Positions 41,461 to 52,409 of a DNA stretch of 64,000 nucleotides are shown one piece after another. The stretch comes from Aporrectodea caliginosa (lineage: Eukaryota; Annelida; Clitellata; Crassiclitellata; Lumbricidae), in the NCBI GenBank assembly GCA_020284085.1, contig JACEVL010000003.1, forward strand, positions 1,244,692 to 1,308,691, in the 5' to 3' direction. The notes beneath the pieces were generated by a model. The model did no database searches. It was not told the DNA's origin and was given only the letters and a program-made list of their open reading frames with translations. A program made the translations under genes and the position numbers. Position 1 is the stretch's first letter; every line of letters begins with the position of its first letter.

Positions 41461-43440
41461 ATTCATATTGTAAGTGTTTGGTTTTCATTCTTATGTATTA
41501 AATCACTCATAATGTATCATCCTCTTTCTTCACTTACTAAGATCTATTTCATACCTTAACTAAGTAGTATCACTTCCATGCCACCGGTCATCAACCACAA
41601 TCTGCTTTTCTCGGGTATAATCCCGCTTTGACCCTCACGCCTGAGGAGGAGCAGGAATTATCCTCTTGGTACGCAGACCATTATCCCTTTATATTTTGTA
41701 TATGGTGTATATTTGTTGAGCTGGTAGGTTGTATTGGCAATCATGTAGGCCTATGTGTGTTTTTCTTCGCATCAGACCATGCAGTTGTCCAGGCCTGGAT
41801 GCATTGTGCAATTGGCAGGGGTCATTGAGGGCACGTCATTGGGGTATTTGATATTACTGCATGCAAGACAAATCGACGAGACCATTTCTTGACGCTATGG
41901 TGATCCAGATTTACTCGTAGACGAGGTCATTCCAGAACCCCCGCCATCATTCGATCCACTTGAAGAGAAGCGAGACGGTGAGCAACCGGTATGCATTCCG
42001 GCGCGGCAAATTATTATCACTGCCAATCAACAAGGCCAGTTCTGACTGGTTCTCTATGTCCAGGCCGGTGGTCATTAAGGGCTTAGCGAAGTGTTTAGAC
42101 ACATTAAATGTAGAGTCCACAGCAAATTCTCAGAAGACGAGCGTCGTGACTGACGAAATCAGTGATAATAATTATTGTTTCACTCATATTGTAAGTGTTT
42201 GGTTTTCATTCTTATGTAATATGTATTAAATAATTCATAATGTAGCATTCGCTTTCTTCATTTATTAAGAGCTAGTTCATACCTTAACTAAGTAGTATCA
42301 CTTCCGTGCCACCGTTCATCAACCACGGTATGCTTTTCTCGGGTATAATCCCGCCTTGACCCTCACGCCTGAGGAGGGGGAGCAGGAATTATCCTCTTGG
42401 TACGCAGACCATTATCCCTTTATATTTTGTATATGGTGTATATTTGTTCAGCTGGTAGGTTGTATTGGTAATCATAGGCCTATGTGTGTTTTTCTTCGCA
42501 TCAGACCATGCAGTTGTCCAGGCCTGGATGCATTGTGCAATTGGCAGGGGTCATTGAGGGCACGTCATTGGGGTATTTGATATTACTGCATGCAAGACAA
42601 ATCGACGAGACCATTTCTTGACGCTATGGTGATCCAGATTTACTCGTAGACGAGGTCATTCCAGAACCCCCGCCATCATTCGATCCACTTGAAGAGAAGC
42701 GAGACGGTGAGCAACCGGTATGCATTCCGGCGCGGCAAATTATTATCACTGCCAATCAACAAGGCCAGTTCTGACTGGTTCTCTATGTCCAGGCCGGTGG
42801 TCATTAAGGGCTTAGCGAAGTGTTTAGACACATTAAATGTAGAGTCCACAGCAAATTCTCAGAAGACGAGCGTCGTGACTGACGAAATCAGTGATAATAA
42901 TTATTGTTTCACTCATATTGTAAGTGTTTGGTTTTCATTCTTATGTAATATGTATTAAATAATTCATAATGTAGCATTCGCTTTCTTCATTTATTAAGAG
43001 CTAGTTCATACCTTAACTAAGTAGTATCACTTCCGTGCCACCGTTCATCAACCACGGTATGCTTTTCTCGGGTATAATCCCGCCTTGACCCTCACGCCTG
43101 AGGAGGAGCAGGAATTATCCTCTTGGTACGCAGACCATTATCCCTTTATATTTTGTATATGGTGTATATTTGTTCAGCTGGTAGGTTGTATTGGTAATCA
43201 TGTATGTCTGTTTTTCTTCGCATCAGACCATGCAGTTGTCCAGGCCTGGATGCATTGTGCAATTGGCAGGGGTCATTGAGGACACGTCATTTTGTTGTAT
43301 TAGATATTACTGCATGCAAGACAAATCGAAGAGATCATTTCTTGACGCTATGGTGATCCCGATTTAGTCGTAGACGAGGTCATTCCAGAACCCTCGGCAG
43401 CGTGCGATCCACTTGTGGAGAAGCGAGACGGTGAGCAACC
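41461..43440 (+). repeat. 729-bp tandem array of A-leader plus disrupted A', 2.7 copies
   Basis: Units repeat with a 728-729-bp period (A' starts at 41628, 42356 and 43085; the 89-codon reading at 41960-42229 is identical at 42689-42958). Each unit has leader exon, GTAAGTG donor, A' N-half, and a roughly 180-bp insertion (TATTTTGTATATGGTGTATA...) that replaces the H-x4-C-H-C core. Then follow the A' C-half and a 110-bp piece shared with 19115-19225. Near identity of the units indicates recent tandem duplication. Confidence 0.85.
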
Positions 43441-43484
43441 GGTAGGTAACAGCTTCTAGAAGGGACTCTAGGTATAAAACGGGG

Positions 43485-43605
43485 AAACAAGGGGAAGAGG
43501 CACTCTGTACCAGTCTGGCTGTCGTAAGATACTTACAGGATCCGAGCGACTTCGACGAAGGAAACAGACGTTTGAGAATACTCTGTGTCTGATTATTAAT
43601 ATGTG
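43485..43605 (+). pseudogene. D cassette (copy 5)
   Basis: GAGGCACTCTGTACCAGTCTG, VVRYLQDPSDFDEG-like reading, donor changed to AATATGTG. Confidence 0.4.
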
Positions 43606-43804
43606 CGGTTCTATAATACATGTAATCATATCTGTGAACGTCTAATTTCTACTAATTAGCTATTTTCAGAAATCTTACAATTCGTGAGACCGGGATTCGA
43701 TTTAGAACCATTTTCTTAAATTCTTAATCCGTTATTCTAGGATATTTTCTCTTAAATTAGCATTAGTTTTCCGTCGTTTTTCTCTATTCGACTTCTCTAT
43801 TCTC

Positions 43805-44098
43805 AAGTCCCTCCCTGATTTACTTACTTCCGACGACCCTGCTCATCTTAAGCCTTCAGAAGTGCTCAAACCCACCGAGGATCAGGATCTCGAAGAATGG
43901 TAAACTTAGCATATTCGAATTGTCAACATCCGACGGGGTATTATCTGCTATTGCATTGACGATAGAATTGCAGAAACCGTAAGTTGGCGCGACGACGCTT
44001 CAATGAACCAACCGGATGCTGAACTGCCTATTCCATTCTATCCCATCGATCCCAATGCTGTCCAGGAAAACTGGGACTTTGTCAATGACCACGGTTAG
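43805..44098 (+). pseudogene. His/Cys module B (copy 4), start codon lost
   Basis: AAG replaces ATG at 43805. SLPDLLTSDDPAHLKPSEVL and the EEW core are followed by TAA. The H/C core is frameshifted at GGGGTATTATCTGC. The C-part (MNQPDAELPIPFYPIDPNAV, ENWDFVNDHG) is intact to TAG. Confidence 0.6.
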
Positions 44099-44154
44099 GA
44101 TTCTTATATTGATCGGGTCTCTATACTATTCTTTAGTGTGTTTCCTTTGGGAGA

Positions 44155-44465
44155 TATCAAGACTTTCGAGAGTAAATTATCATTTAAACAATTGCATAGT
44201 GACTAACCCAAACAGAACAAGTTGTCAAGGCGAAAGCAGAAGTTGACCGGACAGACAGCAATGAAACCTACGTCGCTCCACCGAACGAGCGATCAAACAG
44301 CACCACGGCGAAACGATACAGGCAAAGGTTTGTACCAACACGTCTTATTATCGATACACGTTTCTGCTCAAACTGTTCTTCTCTTTCTGTCGACACTTCC
44401 CTTCAAACTTCTCTTCAGCCTTCAATACGACTGGTCTTCTCGTACTATTCGTACCAACTCAAACT
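44155..44465 (+). pseudogene. TYV cassette (copy 3)
   Basis: Direct continuation of B. One-base loss at ACCAACACGTC relative to ACCAATTACGTC shifts the frame. Almost identical to 46265-46565; the B-TYV block (43.8-44.5) and 45.9-46.6 are paralogous. Confidence 0.5.
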
Positions 44466-44740
44466 GGGACTTTGTCGATGACCCCGGTTAGGATTCCTAT
44501 ATTGATAGGCTCTCTATCATAATTATTCTTTAGTGAATTTGCTTTTGGAGATAATCTAGTGTCCTTCTCCTTCCTTCGTCACTTTTGAGTTCTTATACTA
44601 AGCGCTATTTCACATAATTATTACTAGTCACGTGTTGGCCATAGCTAGGAAGAACCCCATTGGCTAATCCTGGGTTGAGAATGTCCTGTCTGCGTCCCAA
44701 CCAACCCAGGAGTGACGCAGGTAGCCTCACGTGATCTGAG
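44466..44740 (+). repeat. B tail and distal leader (copy)
   Basis: GGGACTTTGTCGATGACCCC is the end of a B module fused to a TYV end. Then GTGTCCTTCTCCTTCCTTCG and the distal leader GTCCTGTCTGCGTCCCAACC with CACGTG, parallel to 15410-15690. Confidence 0.45.
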
Positions 44741-44744
44741 TAAA

Positions 44745-45045
44745 TTATCAATTAAACATTTGTATAGCGTCCAACCCAAACAGAACAAGTTGTTAAGGCG
44801 AAAGCAGAAGTTGACAAGAAAGCCAGGGATCAAACCTACGTCGCTCCACCGAACGAGCGATCAAACAGCACCACGGCGAAACGATACAGGCAAAGATTTG
44901 TACCAACTACGTCTTATTATCGATACACGTTTCTGCTCAAACGGTTCTTCTCTTTCTGTCGGGACTCTTCCCTTCAAACTTCTCTTCAGCCTTCAATACG
45001 ACTCGTACTATTCGAACCAACTCAAACGGATTAACGCAGGTAGCG
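44745..45045 (+). pseudogene. TYV cassette (copy 4)
   Basis: TEQVVKAKAEVDKKARDQTY, SNSTTAKRYRQRF, then an inserted G (TGTCGGGACTC) and a small deletion at ACGACTCG. Confidence 0.5.
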
Positions 45046-45240
45046 TCACGTGATCTGAGGCTACCACATTAATGTTGAGAGTCTTCAGCAAATTCTGAGC
45101 AGCCGAGGTTCTCAGAAGACGAGCATCGTGACCTACGAAGTCAGTGATCATTGCTTCATTCATATTGTAAGTGTTTAATTTTCATTCTTTTGTATTAAAT
45201 CATTCAAAATGTATCATCCTCTTTCTTCACTAAGTTATAG
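45046..45240 (+). promoter_or_regulatory. A leader (copy 5)
   Basis: GTAGCGTCACGTGATCTGAG, then GTTCTCAGAAGACGAGCATC and TATT|GTAAGTG at 45167, with acceptor-like TTCTTCACTAAG. Confidence 0.45.
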
Positions 45241-45274
45241 CTGGTTCACACGTTAAGTAAATAGTATCACTTCC

Positions 45275-45566
45275 ATGTCACCAGCCGTCAACCACAATCT
45301 GCTTATCTCGGGGTCGAGCCCCGTCTTGACTCTCTCACCTGATGAGGAGCAGAAACTCTTATCGGGGTACGCAGACCATTATCCCTTCAAACACATCAAT
45401 GGGGATATTTGATATTGCATGCAACAAAAAAATTGACGAGATAATATCTTGGCGCAATGATGACCACGATTTAATCGTGGACGAGGTCATTCCAGAACCC
45501 CCGCTTTCCTTCGATACACTTGGGAAGAAGCGAGACGGTGGGTTAGCGGTAGGCAATGGTTTCTAG
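45275..45566 (+). pseudogene. His/Cys module A' (copy 4)
   Basis: MSPAVNHNLLISGSSPVLTL start in frame, then PDEEQKLLSGYADHYPFKHI (Trp changed to Gly). Then GDI followed by TGA in place of the first Cys codon. The C-half (DEIISWRNDDHDLIVDEVIP) continues to TAG 45564-45566. Ends DTLGKKRDGGLAVGNGF. Confidence 0.6.
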
Positions 45567-45579
45567 AAGGGACTCTAGT

Positions 45580-45710
45580 CAGAAAACGGGGAACACGGGG
45601 AAGAGGCATTCTGTGTCAGTCTGGCTGTCGTAAGATACGTACAGGATCCGAGAGACTTCGACGAAGGGAACAGACTTAGAGAATTCTATGTATCTGATCA
45701 TTGGTATGTG
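45580..45710 (+). pseudogene. D cassette (copy 6)
   Basis: GAGGCATTCTGTGTCAGTCTG, VVRYVQDPRDFDEGNRLREF reading, and GGTATGTG donor kept. Confidence 0.45.
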
Positions 45711-45918
45711 CGGTTCTACAGTATTATTATACATGTAATCATATATGTGAACGTCTAATTTCTTCTAATTAGCTAATCCGCAGAAATCTTACAATTGGTG
45801 AGACCGGGCTTCGATTTAGAACCATTTTCTTAAATTCCTAATCCATTATCCTAGGATATGTTCTCTTAAATTAGCATTAGTTTTCCGTCGTTTTTCTCTA
45901 TTCGACTTCTTTATTATC

Positions 45919-46205
45919 ATGTCGCTCTCTGACTTACTTCCGACGACCCTGCTCATGTTACGCCTCGAGAAGTGCTTAAACCCACCGAGTAACAGGATCT
46001 CGAAGAATGGTACTCTTAGCATATTCCAATTGTCAACATCCGAGGGCGTATCTGCTATTGCACTGACGATAGAACTGTTGAGCTCGTCAGATGGCCCAAC
46101 GTCGCTTCAATGAACCAACCGGATGCTGAGCTGCCTATTCCATTCTATCCCATCGATCCAAATGCTATCCAGGAAAACTGGGACCTTGTCGATGACCACG
46201 GTTAG
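45919..46205 (+). pseudogene. His/Cys module B (copy 5)
   Basis: ATG then MSLSDLL, a 4-base loss (TTACTTCCGACG) shifts the frame, then EEWYS-like, IPIVNIRGRI CYCTDD in another frame, and VELVRWPN. C-part intact to TAG. Confidence 0.55.
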
Positions 46206-46264
46206 GATTCTTATATTGATCGGGTCTCTATACTATTCTTTAGTGTGTTTCCTTTGGGAGATAT

Positions 46265-46580
46265 CAAGACTTTCGAGAGTAAATTATCATTTAAACAATT
46301 GCATAGTGACTAACCCAAACAGAACAAGTTGTCAAGGCGAAAGCAGAAGTTGACCGGACAGACAGCAATGAAACCTACGTCGCTCCACCGAACGAGCGAT
46401 CAAACAGCACCACGGCGAAACGATACAGGCAAAGGTTTGTACCAACACGTCTTATTATCGATACACGTTTCTGCTCAAACTGTTCTTCTCTTTCTGTCGA
46501 CTCTTCCCTTCAAACTTCTCTTCAGCCTTCAATACGACTGGTCTTCTCGTACTATTCGTACCAACTCAAACGGATTAACG
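46265..46580 (+). pseudogene. TYV cassette (copy 5)
   Basis: As 44155-44465, but it ends CTCAAACGGATTAACG and flows into the promoter block. Confidence 0.5.
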
Positions 46581-46885
46581 GATTAGTAATAATACTTCGA
46601 GCAGTTCTTCTTACAAATGTTTTCTAGTAACTCTTCCCACTCTTTCTAGCGTCGGTCTTTTATAGACCCTTAACTGGCGGGTAAAGTTCGCGGTACTCAC
46701 GGCCAATCATCGCCAGTCGCCCGAGAATATTATCCAATCGCCGCTGAGTAAAAGGACGTCAACCCCAGATTATCTGTTACGGTAGATCTAACGCCTGTGT
46801 GCATTGCCAGTGGATGACGGAGCGGTGGCGCCTCTAGCGAACAATAAAAGGCTAGTTCGCAACAGTTCACCTGAGGTGTTGATCA
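46581..46885 (+). promoter_or_regulatory. TATA-type promoter candidate (copy 2)
   Basis: Paralogue of 19900-20200: CCAATCGCCG, CAATAAAAGG (TATA-like, one base changed) and the TTCACCTGAGG initiator region. After GATCAT it is interrupted by foreign sequence holding the piggyBac remnant. Confidence 0.4.
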
Positions 46886-47039
46886 TATAACCATAACCAT
46901 AACCACGCTTTTATTGAAACCAGTTGAACAAAAGGTTTGACAAGAGACAAGATAAACAATGATGATGTTGGTTCAAAGGGGAGTCCTAAAAGGGCCTAAG
47001 CCCCGCTGACAAGGGTCACCCTAAAGTAAAGTAATGCTA

Positions 47040-47560
47040 GTAATAAGGTGGTCGGGAAATATCTATAAGTCTCTGTTTTGGCCCAGAACAGTCTACTAAC
47101 TGTAGAGTTGGTGGGCGATCAGAAAAAAGGTGGCAAGTTTTTTTAGTTCGGTATCGAGACCAGTGTACATGACGTTTGGCAGCTGCACAGTAAACCAATG
47201 AAGGAACTGCGGAGTTCATCGGTTTCTTGGAGTTTCGGAAGGCAGTCGTGAAGACTCACCTGATAGAACAAAAAACCACAATGCTTGGAACATCATGTAC
47301 CGGCACCTGTTCGGTTTGGCCATAGACCTGCTTATCACTCTTCAACACCTGCAGTCAAACATCACTTTTCATGACCTGCAGTCATCAGAACAGTTGCAGT
47401 ACATGCCAAAAGAACATAATAAAAACGTGTAATAAATGCAAGGTCAACCTTCATGAAGCCTGCTTCAAAATATTCCGCGATGATTTTCTTACGCCGCTTG
47501 TTTGCATGGAAAATAGTCATTTTGGGAAAAATTTTCTGTCCTCTGTTTGAACTAGGGCAC
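47040..47560 (+). pseudogene. piggyBac-like transposase C-terminus
   Basis: AEFIGFLEFRKAVVKTHLIE matches the FxxEL-x-RxxV helix late in piggyBac transposases. After a gap comes CSTCQKNIIKTCNKCKVNLH with EACFKIF, the C-x2-C...C-x2-C-x3-H-x2-C zinc finger that ends these enzymes. Stops and frameshifts are present; DDD catalytic residues are not in the window. The segment 47440-47515 recurs at 48780-48850. Confidence 0.6.
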
Positions 47561-47880
47561 AAGTATACTGAATATGGGCCTCAACTCTTTCTATACAGCA
47601 CTGCAGTAGCAGCTAGAACATGTGTGCTTGGTAACTTCACTTGAAATAATCATTGCTGTACTTGGTGGCGTTGGCGTGTCCACCCCGACTTGTGCCCAGT
47701 GTTCGAATATTGGACATAGGAACGAACTCAAAAATTCTATGAAATTTCTTAAAATAAATGTAAAATTAAGGTGGCATGGCTATTCTAGCATCAAACTGTG
47801 TAACATAAATGAAAATGAAGCTACAATAAAATTTGCGCAAAAACGGTTATGACTTAAGAGCAACTCTTACATACATGTAA
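47561..47880. other. no gene seen
   Basis: Between the piggyBac remnant and the next conserved donor; AT-rich with no exon. Confidence 0.4.
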
Positions 47881-48700
47881 TTACTAGAAGCATATTATGT
47901 CTGTTCTTTGAGTCTATGGCGCTCTCAGGTGAGTACGACCTTAATCTTTTAAACGATCTTAGCCAACGACATTTTGTCATTTTACATGAAGCTTAGTGGC
48001 TAGCACTTAGGCCTAATAAAAGGATCAAATTGGAAGGCGGTAATTATTAGTTCACCTTTACAGGGTTAGCACATGGAACATAGGCCTGTTCTGTAGTTCC
48101 TTAAACAACCGGCAGCGGATGATCTTGTACACCTGATGACCGCTATCTTTTTCTTAATTATTTTATTCTTGTTAGAGTATCTGCTAGCCGACTTTTATCT
48201 GGACGACATTTATTTAGCCTAGCGCAGCTGCAACATTTCTCGATAACAGGTAGTTAGCACGACCTCTCGTCAAATAAGACCGCTGCAGTAGCGACTATGG
48301 ACGTCTGGTAGTCAGCAGTAGAGCAAAATCTTAATCGTCGAGTAGGCAGAGCTTCAATGAATTGCTTTTGGAAGCAGGATTCTGACATAAAATTGTTAAG
48401 CATTTAGGTTAAATCGGCGATAGACCCGCGACAGGAGAAAGACTGGACGAGACAACTCCGTGATCGCAATCGAATCGTCAAACCAGTCGGCGGTGCCAAC
48501 GCTTCCTGAGGGAGCCCACAAGCAGTGGCAAATCTCTCCACCCAGTTAGGACGTTCATACAATTGTACAGCGCCAGCAGTTCCGGAAGTCCAATCGAAGC
48601 AAGTGGCAACGAAAGTTATCGAGTCACTGCTTCCTATCATTCATACAGGCTACAAGTGTTAGTCGATGGTTGCTCTCTTAAAAAGGAACAAGAGGTTCAG
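47881..48700 (+). pseudogene. SP cassette and SP-to-C linker (copy 4)
   Basis: Donor CTCTCAG|GTGAGTA at 47930, intron to CCTTTACAG 48063. Then ATG with MTAIFFLIILFLLEYLLADF and an early TAG. The linker includes EKDWTRQLRDRNRIVKPVGG and AVANLSTQLGRSYNC, the best-preserved reading of this segment. Confidence 0.5.
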
Positions 48701-49062
48701 ATATTCATATTTAAAGCGAGCATTTTATTTGAACGGTTCAGTCTTTCAGGCTTAGGCGCTACAGCCTCTGTGTAATAAATGCACGGCCAACCTTCTTGAA
48801 GCCTGCTTCAAAATATTCCGCGATGATTTTCTTACGCCGCTTGTTTCCATGCAAGTGGGAGAACTGATCGGAGAAGGTGCTTTTGGGATAGTTCATCTTG
48901 GTCATGTTCAGAGAATGCGTGCACGAACGGAGCCAATAGGCCTAGTTGTCGCTGTGAAGATGCTAAAGAGTAAGCATTCTCTTCAGATATTCATATTTAA
49001 TGCGAGCATTTTATTTGAACGGTTCAGCCTTGCAGGCTTAGGCGCTACAGCCTCTGTGTAGA
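48698..49062. repeat. 80-bp direct repeat flanking a foreign insert
   Basis: GATATTCATATTTAAAGCGA ... GCTACAGCCTCTGTG occurs at 48698-48774 and again at 48981-49059 with few changes. Between lie a piggyBac zinc-finger copy (48780-48850) and a kinase exon (48856-48969). Confidence 0.85.
48856..48969 (+). CDS. receptor tyrosine kinase-like exon (glycine loop and VAVK lysine)
   Basis: A 114-nt open exon, phase 1 at both ends, between CATGCAAG and A|GTAAGC. It reads VGELIGEGAFGIVHLGHVQR then TEPIGLVVAVKMLK. G-E-G-A-F-G-x-V is the ATP-binding glycine loop, and the K of VAVKMLK is the conserved ATP-anchoring lysine; the 15-20-residue insert between them is common in receptor tyrosine kinases. No other kinase exons are visible nearby. 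It sits inside a repeat-bounded insert beside a piggyBac zinc-finger piece, so it may be a captured exon rather than a resident gene. Confidence 0.6.
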
Positions 49063-49410
49063 GCATAGGAATCTATTAGGCCTATTAATTTGCATTGCGC
49101 CGTTGCAGTCTCGGGTCATTCGTAGGCTTTTGGATTCTTGTAATGCATGTAAAGTACTTAGTGATTTAGATGCCACCGCTCACAACCGTGGCCATTCAGA
49201 AATGTTCTTCTTAGTACGTAGAGTACTGTATTGTATATTATACAAATTTATATAGTGCCTCGGGCAGTCGACGCCTTTCTGAGAACCTCAAGTGGACTTT
49301 GTCTAGCGCCCATCGACTTTGTAGTATTTGAGTCTATCGGATTAATTTGTGTTACGCCTGTAGGAGACTTCTTTGAACTTCGATGGATATAAGTCATCAG
49401 CCAAGATTAG
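49063..49410. repeat. unassigned, with TTTATATAGTGCC dispersed repeat
   Basis: 49240-49310 resembles the head of the 8225-8540 repeat. No gene. Confidence 0.4.
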
Positions 49411-49624
49411 TATTTGATCCGTTTAGACTGGTTCAATTAGGACCAGGAGTAGTGCCAAGAAGCAGGTGGCTCCCATACAGGTTCGAATCGGACACCTTGG
49501 ACGCACACCTGCGTCAAGAAACCTTACATAGGTCTGTGATGCCTACAGACTTATTTTATTAGATCAAGCAGCTAGCTTCAATTCTCTGTTGAATGTCTGT
49601 GATACCTGATTACACTCTGACGCT

Positions 49625-50092
49625 ATGGCGCAGAGACAAAGTTCGAATCAATCGCCAATTGACACAAGGCAGAATCCACCACCTTCAGTGTTTACACTAC
49701 ACTCTGAGGATGACACTGATAGCCGCGAGTTTGCTCAGCGCTACTGTCAGTGATCCACTTTCCCTTGCAGCCTACCTCTTTCAAGAGACACAATCGCAGT
49801 CATGACACGTTTCTGCGAATGTCAGACGGATACAATAAGACAGCATAATCTCCAAAAGAGAGATAGAGGGATTGACAATTTTAGGGAACCCTTACACTTC
49901 AACAGGTCAACATCGCCAACAGCGAACATGCTGACTCAGCATTATATGGATGTTGAGTTTACATGTCAAGAACAAGTTACGCCGCCTCGTACATTTGTGT
50001 CGCGGTGTGAATTAGGACTTTTAGAAACATTGTCCTCAATAGTATCTAGGGTTATAATAATGCTACAAGGCATTGCCAAGAGCAACCAATAA
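49625..50092 (+). pseudogene. SED cassette (copy 2)
   Basis: MAQRQSSNQSPIDTRQNPPP start (absent at 22.3 kb), then FTLHSEDDTDSREFAQRYCQ and TGA. After a gap the reading resumes with CECQTDTIRQHNLQKRDRGI, NFREPLHFNRS, TQHYMDVEFTCQ and a new C-end (LGLLETLSSIVSRVIIMLQG). The two copies have different 3' continuations. Confidence 0.45.
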
Positions 50093-50189
50093 ATTCTTTT
50101 ACGCCATTGTACAGACGAAGCAACTTCGCAACCCTTAACCACAGCTGCAGCGGTAGTGCAGCTGTGAGAAGAAGGAATCTCAAGGAAGC

Positions 50190-50310
50190 AAGGAAAAGCG
50201 ACATTCTGTGGTTGTCTGGCTGTCGTTAGGTACGTACAGGATCAGAGCGATTTCGACGAAGGGAACAGAATTAGAGAATTCTACGTATTCTGATTATTCG
50301 TATGGTCAGA
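50190..50310 (+). pseudogene. D cassette (copy 7)
   Basis: CGACATTCTGTGGTTGTCTG, VVRYVQDQSDFDEGNRIREF-like reading, donor TCGTATGG. Confidence 0.4.
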
Positions 50311-50449
50311 TTTATAATACATGTAATAATAACTGAGAAAGTCTAATTCCTTGTAATTAGCTATTCCCCAGAGATCTTACATAATTATGCAAGACTGATC
50401 GTGCAGTCAGCGGCAGATCGGATGTGTTTAGCATTACCTCATCAATGGA

Positions 50450-50640
50450 GAGAGTCCACAGCAAATTCTGCGCAGTCGGGTTTTCATTTTCGGAAGACGA
50501 GCGTCATAACTGACGAAGTCAGTGATCATTGTTTCTTTCATATTGTAATTGTTTGGTTTTCATTCTTTTGTATTAAATCGTTCAAAATGTATCATCCACT
50601 TTCTTCCTTTAGCTAGAGTTAGTTCCCACCTTACCTAAAT
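50450..50640 (+). promoter_or_regulatory. A leader exon and intron (copy 6)
   Basis: GCGCAGTCGGGTTTTC exon, TATT|GTAATTG, acceptor CTTCCTTTAG at 50611. Confidence 0.45.
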
Positions 50641-50778
50641 AGTATCACCTTTATTTAGTTAGTATTAATCTAGAAAACACCCCATTATAGTTGGTGGAAA
50701 CCTTTAGCTCGATCTTCATACCTAGCTCATCTGTTTAGTTACGCTCTTTTCATTGTCCACGTCTTCGTCTCATCATTC

Positions 50779-51186
50779 ATGCCAACAGCCATTAATCACA
50801 ACTTACTCATCATCGGTTTGGATCCCACACAGCCACCTCTCACTCCTGCAGAAGAGGACGAATATTATTGGCTGCATGGTACGCTGACCATTATCCATAT
50901 AAACATATAAACGGTGGCATATGTCATTGCATCTGCGACAAGATAGACGAGATTATCGCCTGGCAGAACGGTGATCCCGATCTCCAGGACATCGTTACAA
51001 CGCACTCACCCCTCACTCTTGAAGAAGAGGACGAGTTGGTTGAATGGTACGCCGACCATTATCCTTATAAGCATATAAACGGTGGCATTTGCCATCTGCG
51101 ACAAGATAGACGAGATTATCGCCTGGCAGAACGGTGATCCCGATCTCCAGGACATCGTTGATGTCATCCAACCACTTCCCCCGTGA
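50779..51186 (+). pseudogene. His/Cys module A, tandem double
   Basis: MPTAINHNLLIIGLDPTQPP start, a small insertion (TATTATT), then WYADHYPYKHINGGICHCIC and DKIDEIIAWQNGDPDLQ. It is followed in the same frame by a second LTLEEEDELVEWYADHYPYK and HINGGICH. The second copy loses five bases at CATCTGCGAC. Two modules in one open frame (50868-51137) show the unit can duplicate in frame. Confidence 0.6.
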
Positions 51187-51840
51187 CTTCCGCTTCTGAA
51201 GAAAGTAGGGATTTAGCCGAAGCAGACAGTCCCAAACTCCGCCACTCTCAAATGCATTATCATCTATCTAAGTGATGGGAAGTCCTGTGTGGACATCGCT
51301 GGAGGCGCTCTTCCTCGTTTTCGCTGGTGAGCGTCGGCGCTTGCACCTGCTCGGTGACCTAAAGGGATTTGATGCTGCGAAAGCCGTATTTTTCGCTCAA
51401 TGGCCGAGAGATGCCAGAATATGGCCTATTTGAAAGAGAACACACTGGTGGCCGATGAGCAAAACAATGTATACCAGGTTGTGCAAAATTGTTGCATATA
51501 TATACATATTATATGCACATAAATTATACATGTATGTATGCATGCAAAAATGTGCATTGTTCCGGATGGTCAAGTGGTGAAGTATGATGTCCGACGAGGA
51601 TGTAAACGCATCGTAGAGCTCAACAACACACTTCCATCTTGCCAAACCTGGTACGATTCCTTGACATAAAAAAGTAAGTTATGAAACGTGTTCGCAATGG
51701 TGTGCTACACATGTGTGTTACGGTGAGAAAATACCAGATTCTTCAACTTCGATGTAGTTCTCGATTAACATTAAATTTTGTGTCTGAAATATTAAAATAT
51801 TGGACAGAAGGCCAACGAAAATCTCAAACGTTTAGACGGA
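51187..51840. other. no gene recognised
   Basis: Short open readings (VPDGQVVKYDVRRGCKRIVE at about 51560) and one GCTG|GTGAGC donor-like word at 51330. Not assigned. Confidence 0.35.
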
Positions 51841-52029
51841 GATCTCTATGCTAATCGGGAAGAAGAGGACCACCTCTCTGAGTTGGCCCGGTCGAAGCAG
51901 TCATCGTTCACCTTCTTTGATATTCCACGAGTCTTAGAGACGGCAAGTAGCCTAAGTGATTTCTATCGCATCGGACCGTACGGATATACTGTGGTCATTT
52001 GTTTAGATCCCAAGCATTTCAGCAATGCC

Positions 52030-52110
52030 GGTAATGTGACCAGATTAGAATCTTTCGGTAATGTGACCAGATTAGAATCTTTCGGTAATGTGACCAGATT
52101 AGAATCTTTG
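52030..52110. repeat. 27-bp tandem repeat, three copies
   Basis: GGTAATGTGACCAGATTAGA + ATCTTTC, in frame with the hAT reading. Confidence 0.9.
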
Positions 52111-52409
52111 GCAGACATGTGGAGCCTACTCGGCTGTCATTGAAAGTCTAAGAGAAAATTGCAAGAGTTTTTTTCATTTAAAGACATGTTCAAGGAAGTA
52201 ATCAATATTATGAATAAGGAAAATTCCAGTGTCGAAGAAATGACCATCAATAATGTATTAAAACTCATGATCGCCAATGACATGACATTGTATTCTATTT
52301 ATCCCAACCTTTCCACATTGTTCCGTATTTTTCTGACCTTGCCAATAAACAGCGCTAGCGCCGAACGATCTTTCAGTCGACTCAAACTCATAAAATCGTA
52401 CGTACGTTC

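Noticed and set aside
48849..49061. A complete small kinase
   Set aside because: Only the first part of the N-lobe is present; the reading after 48969 is the direct repeat, not kinase.
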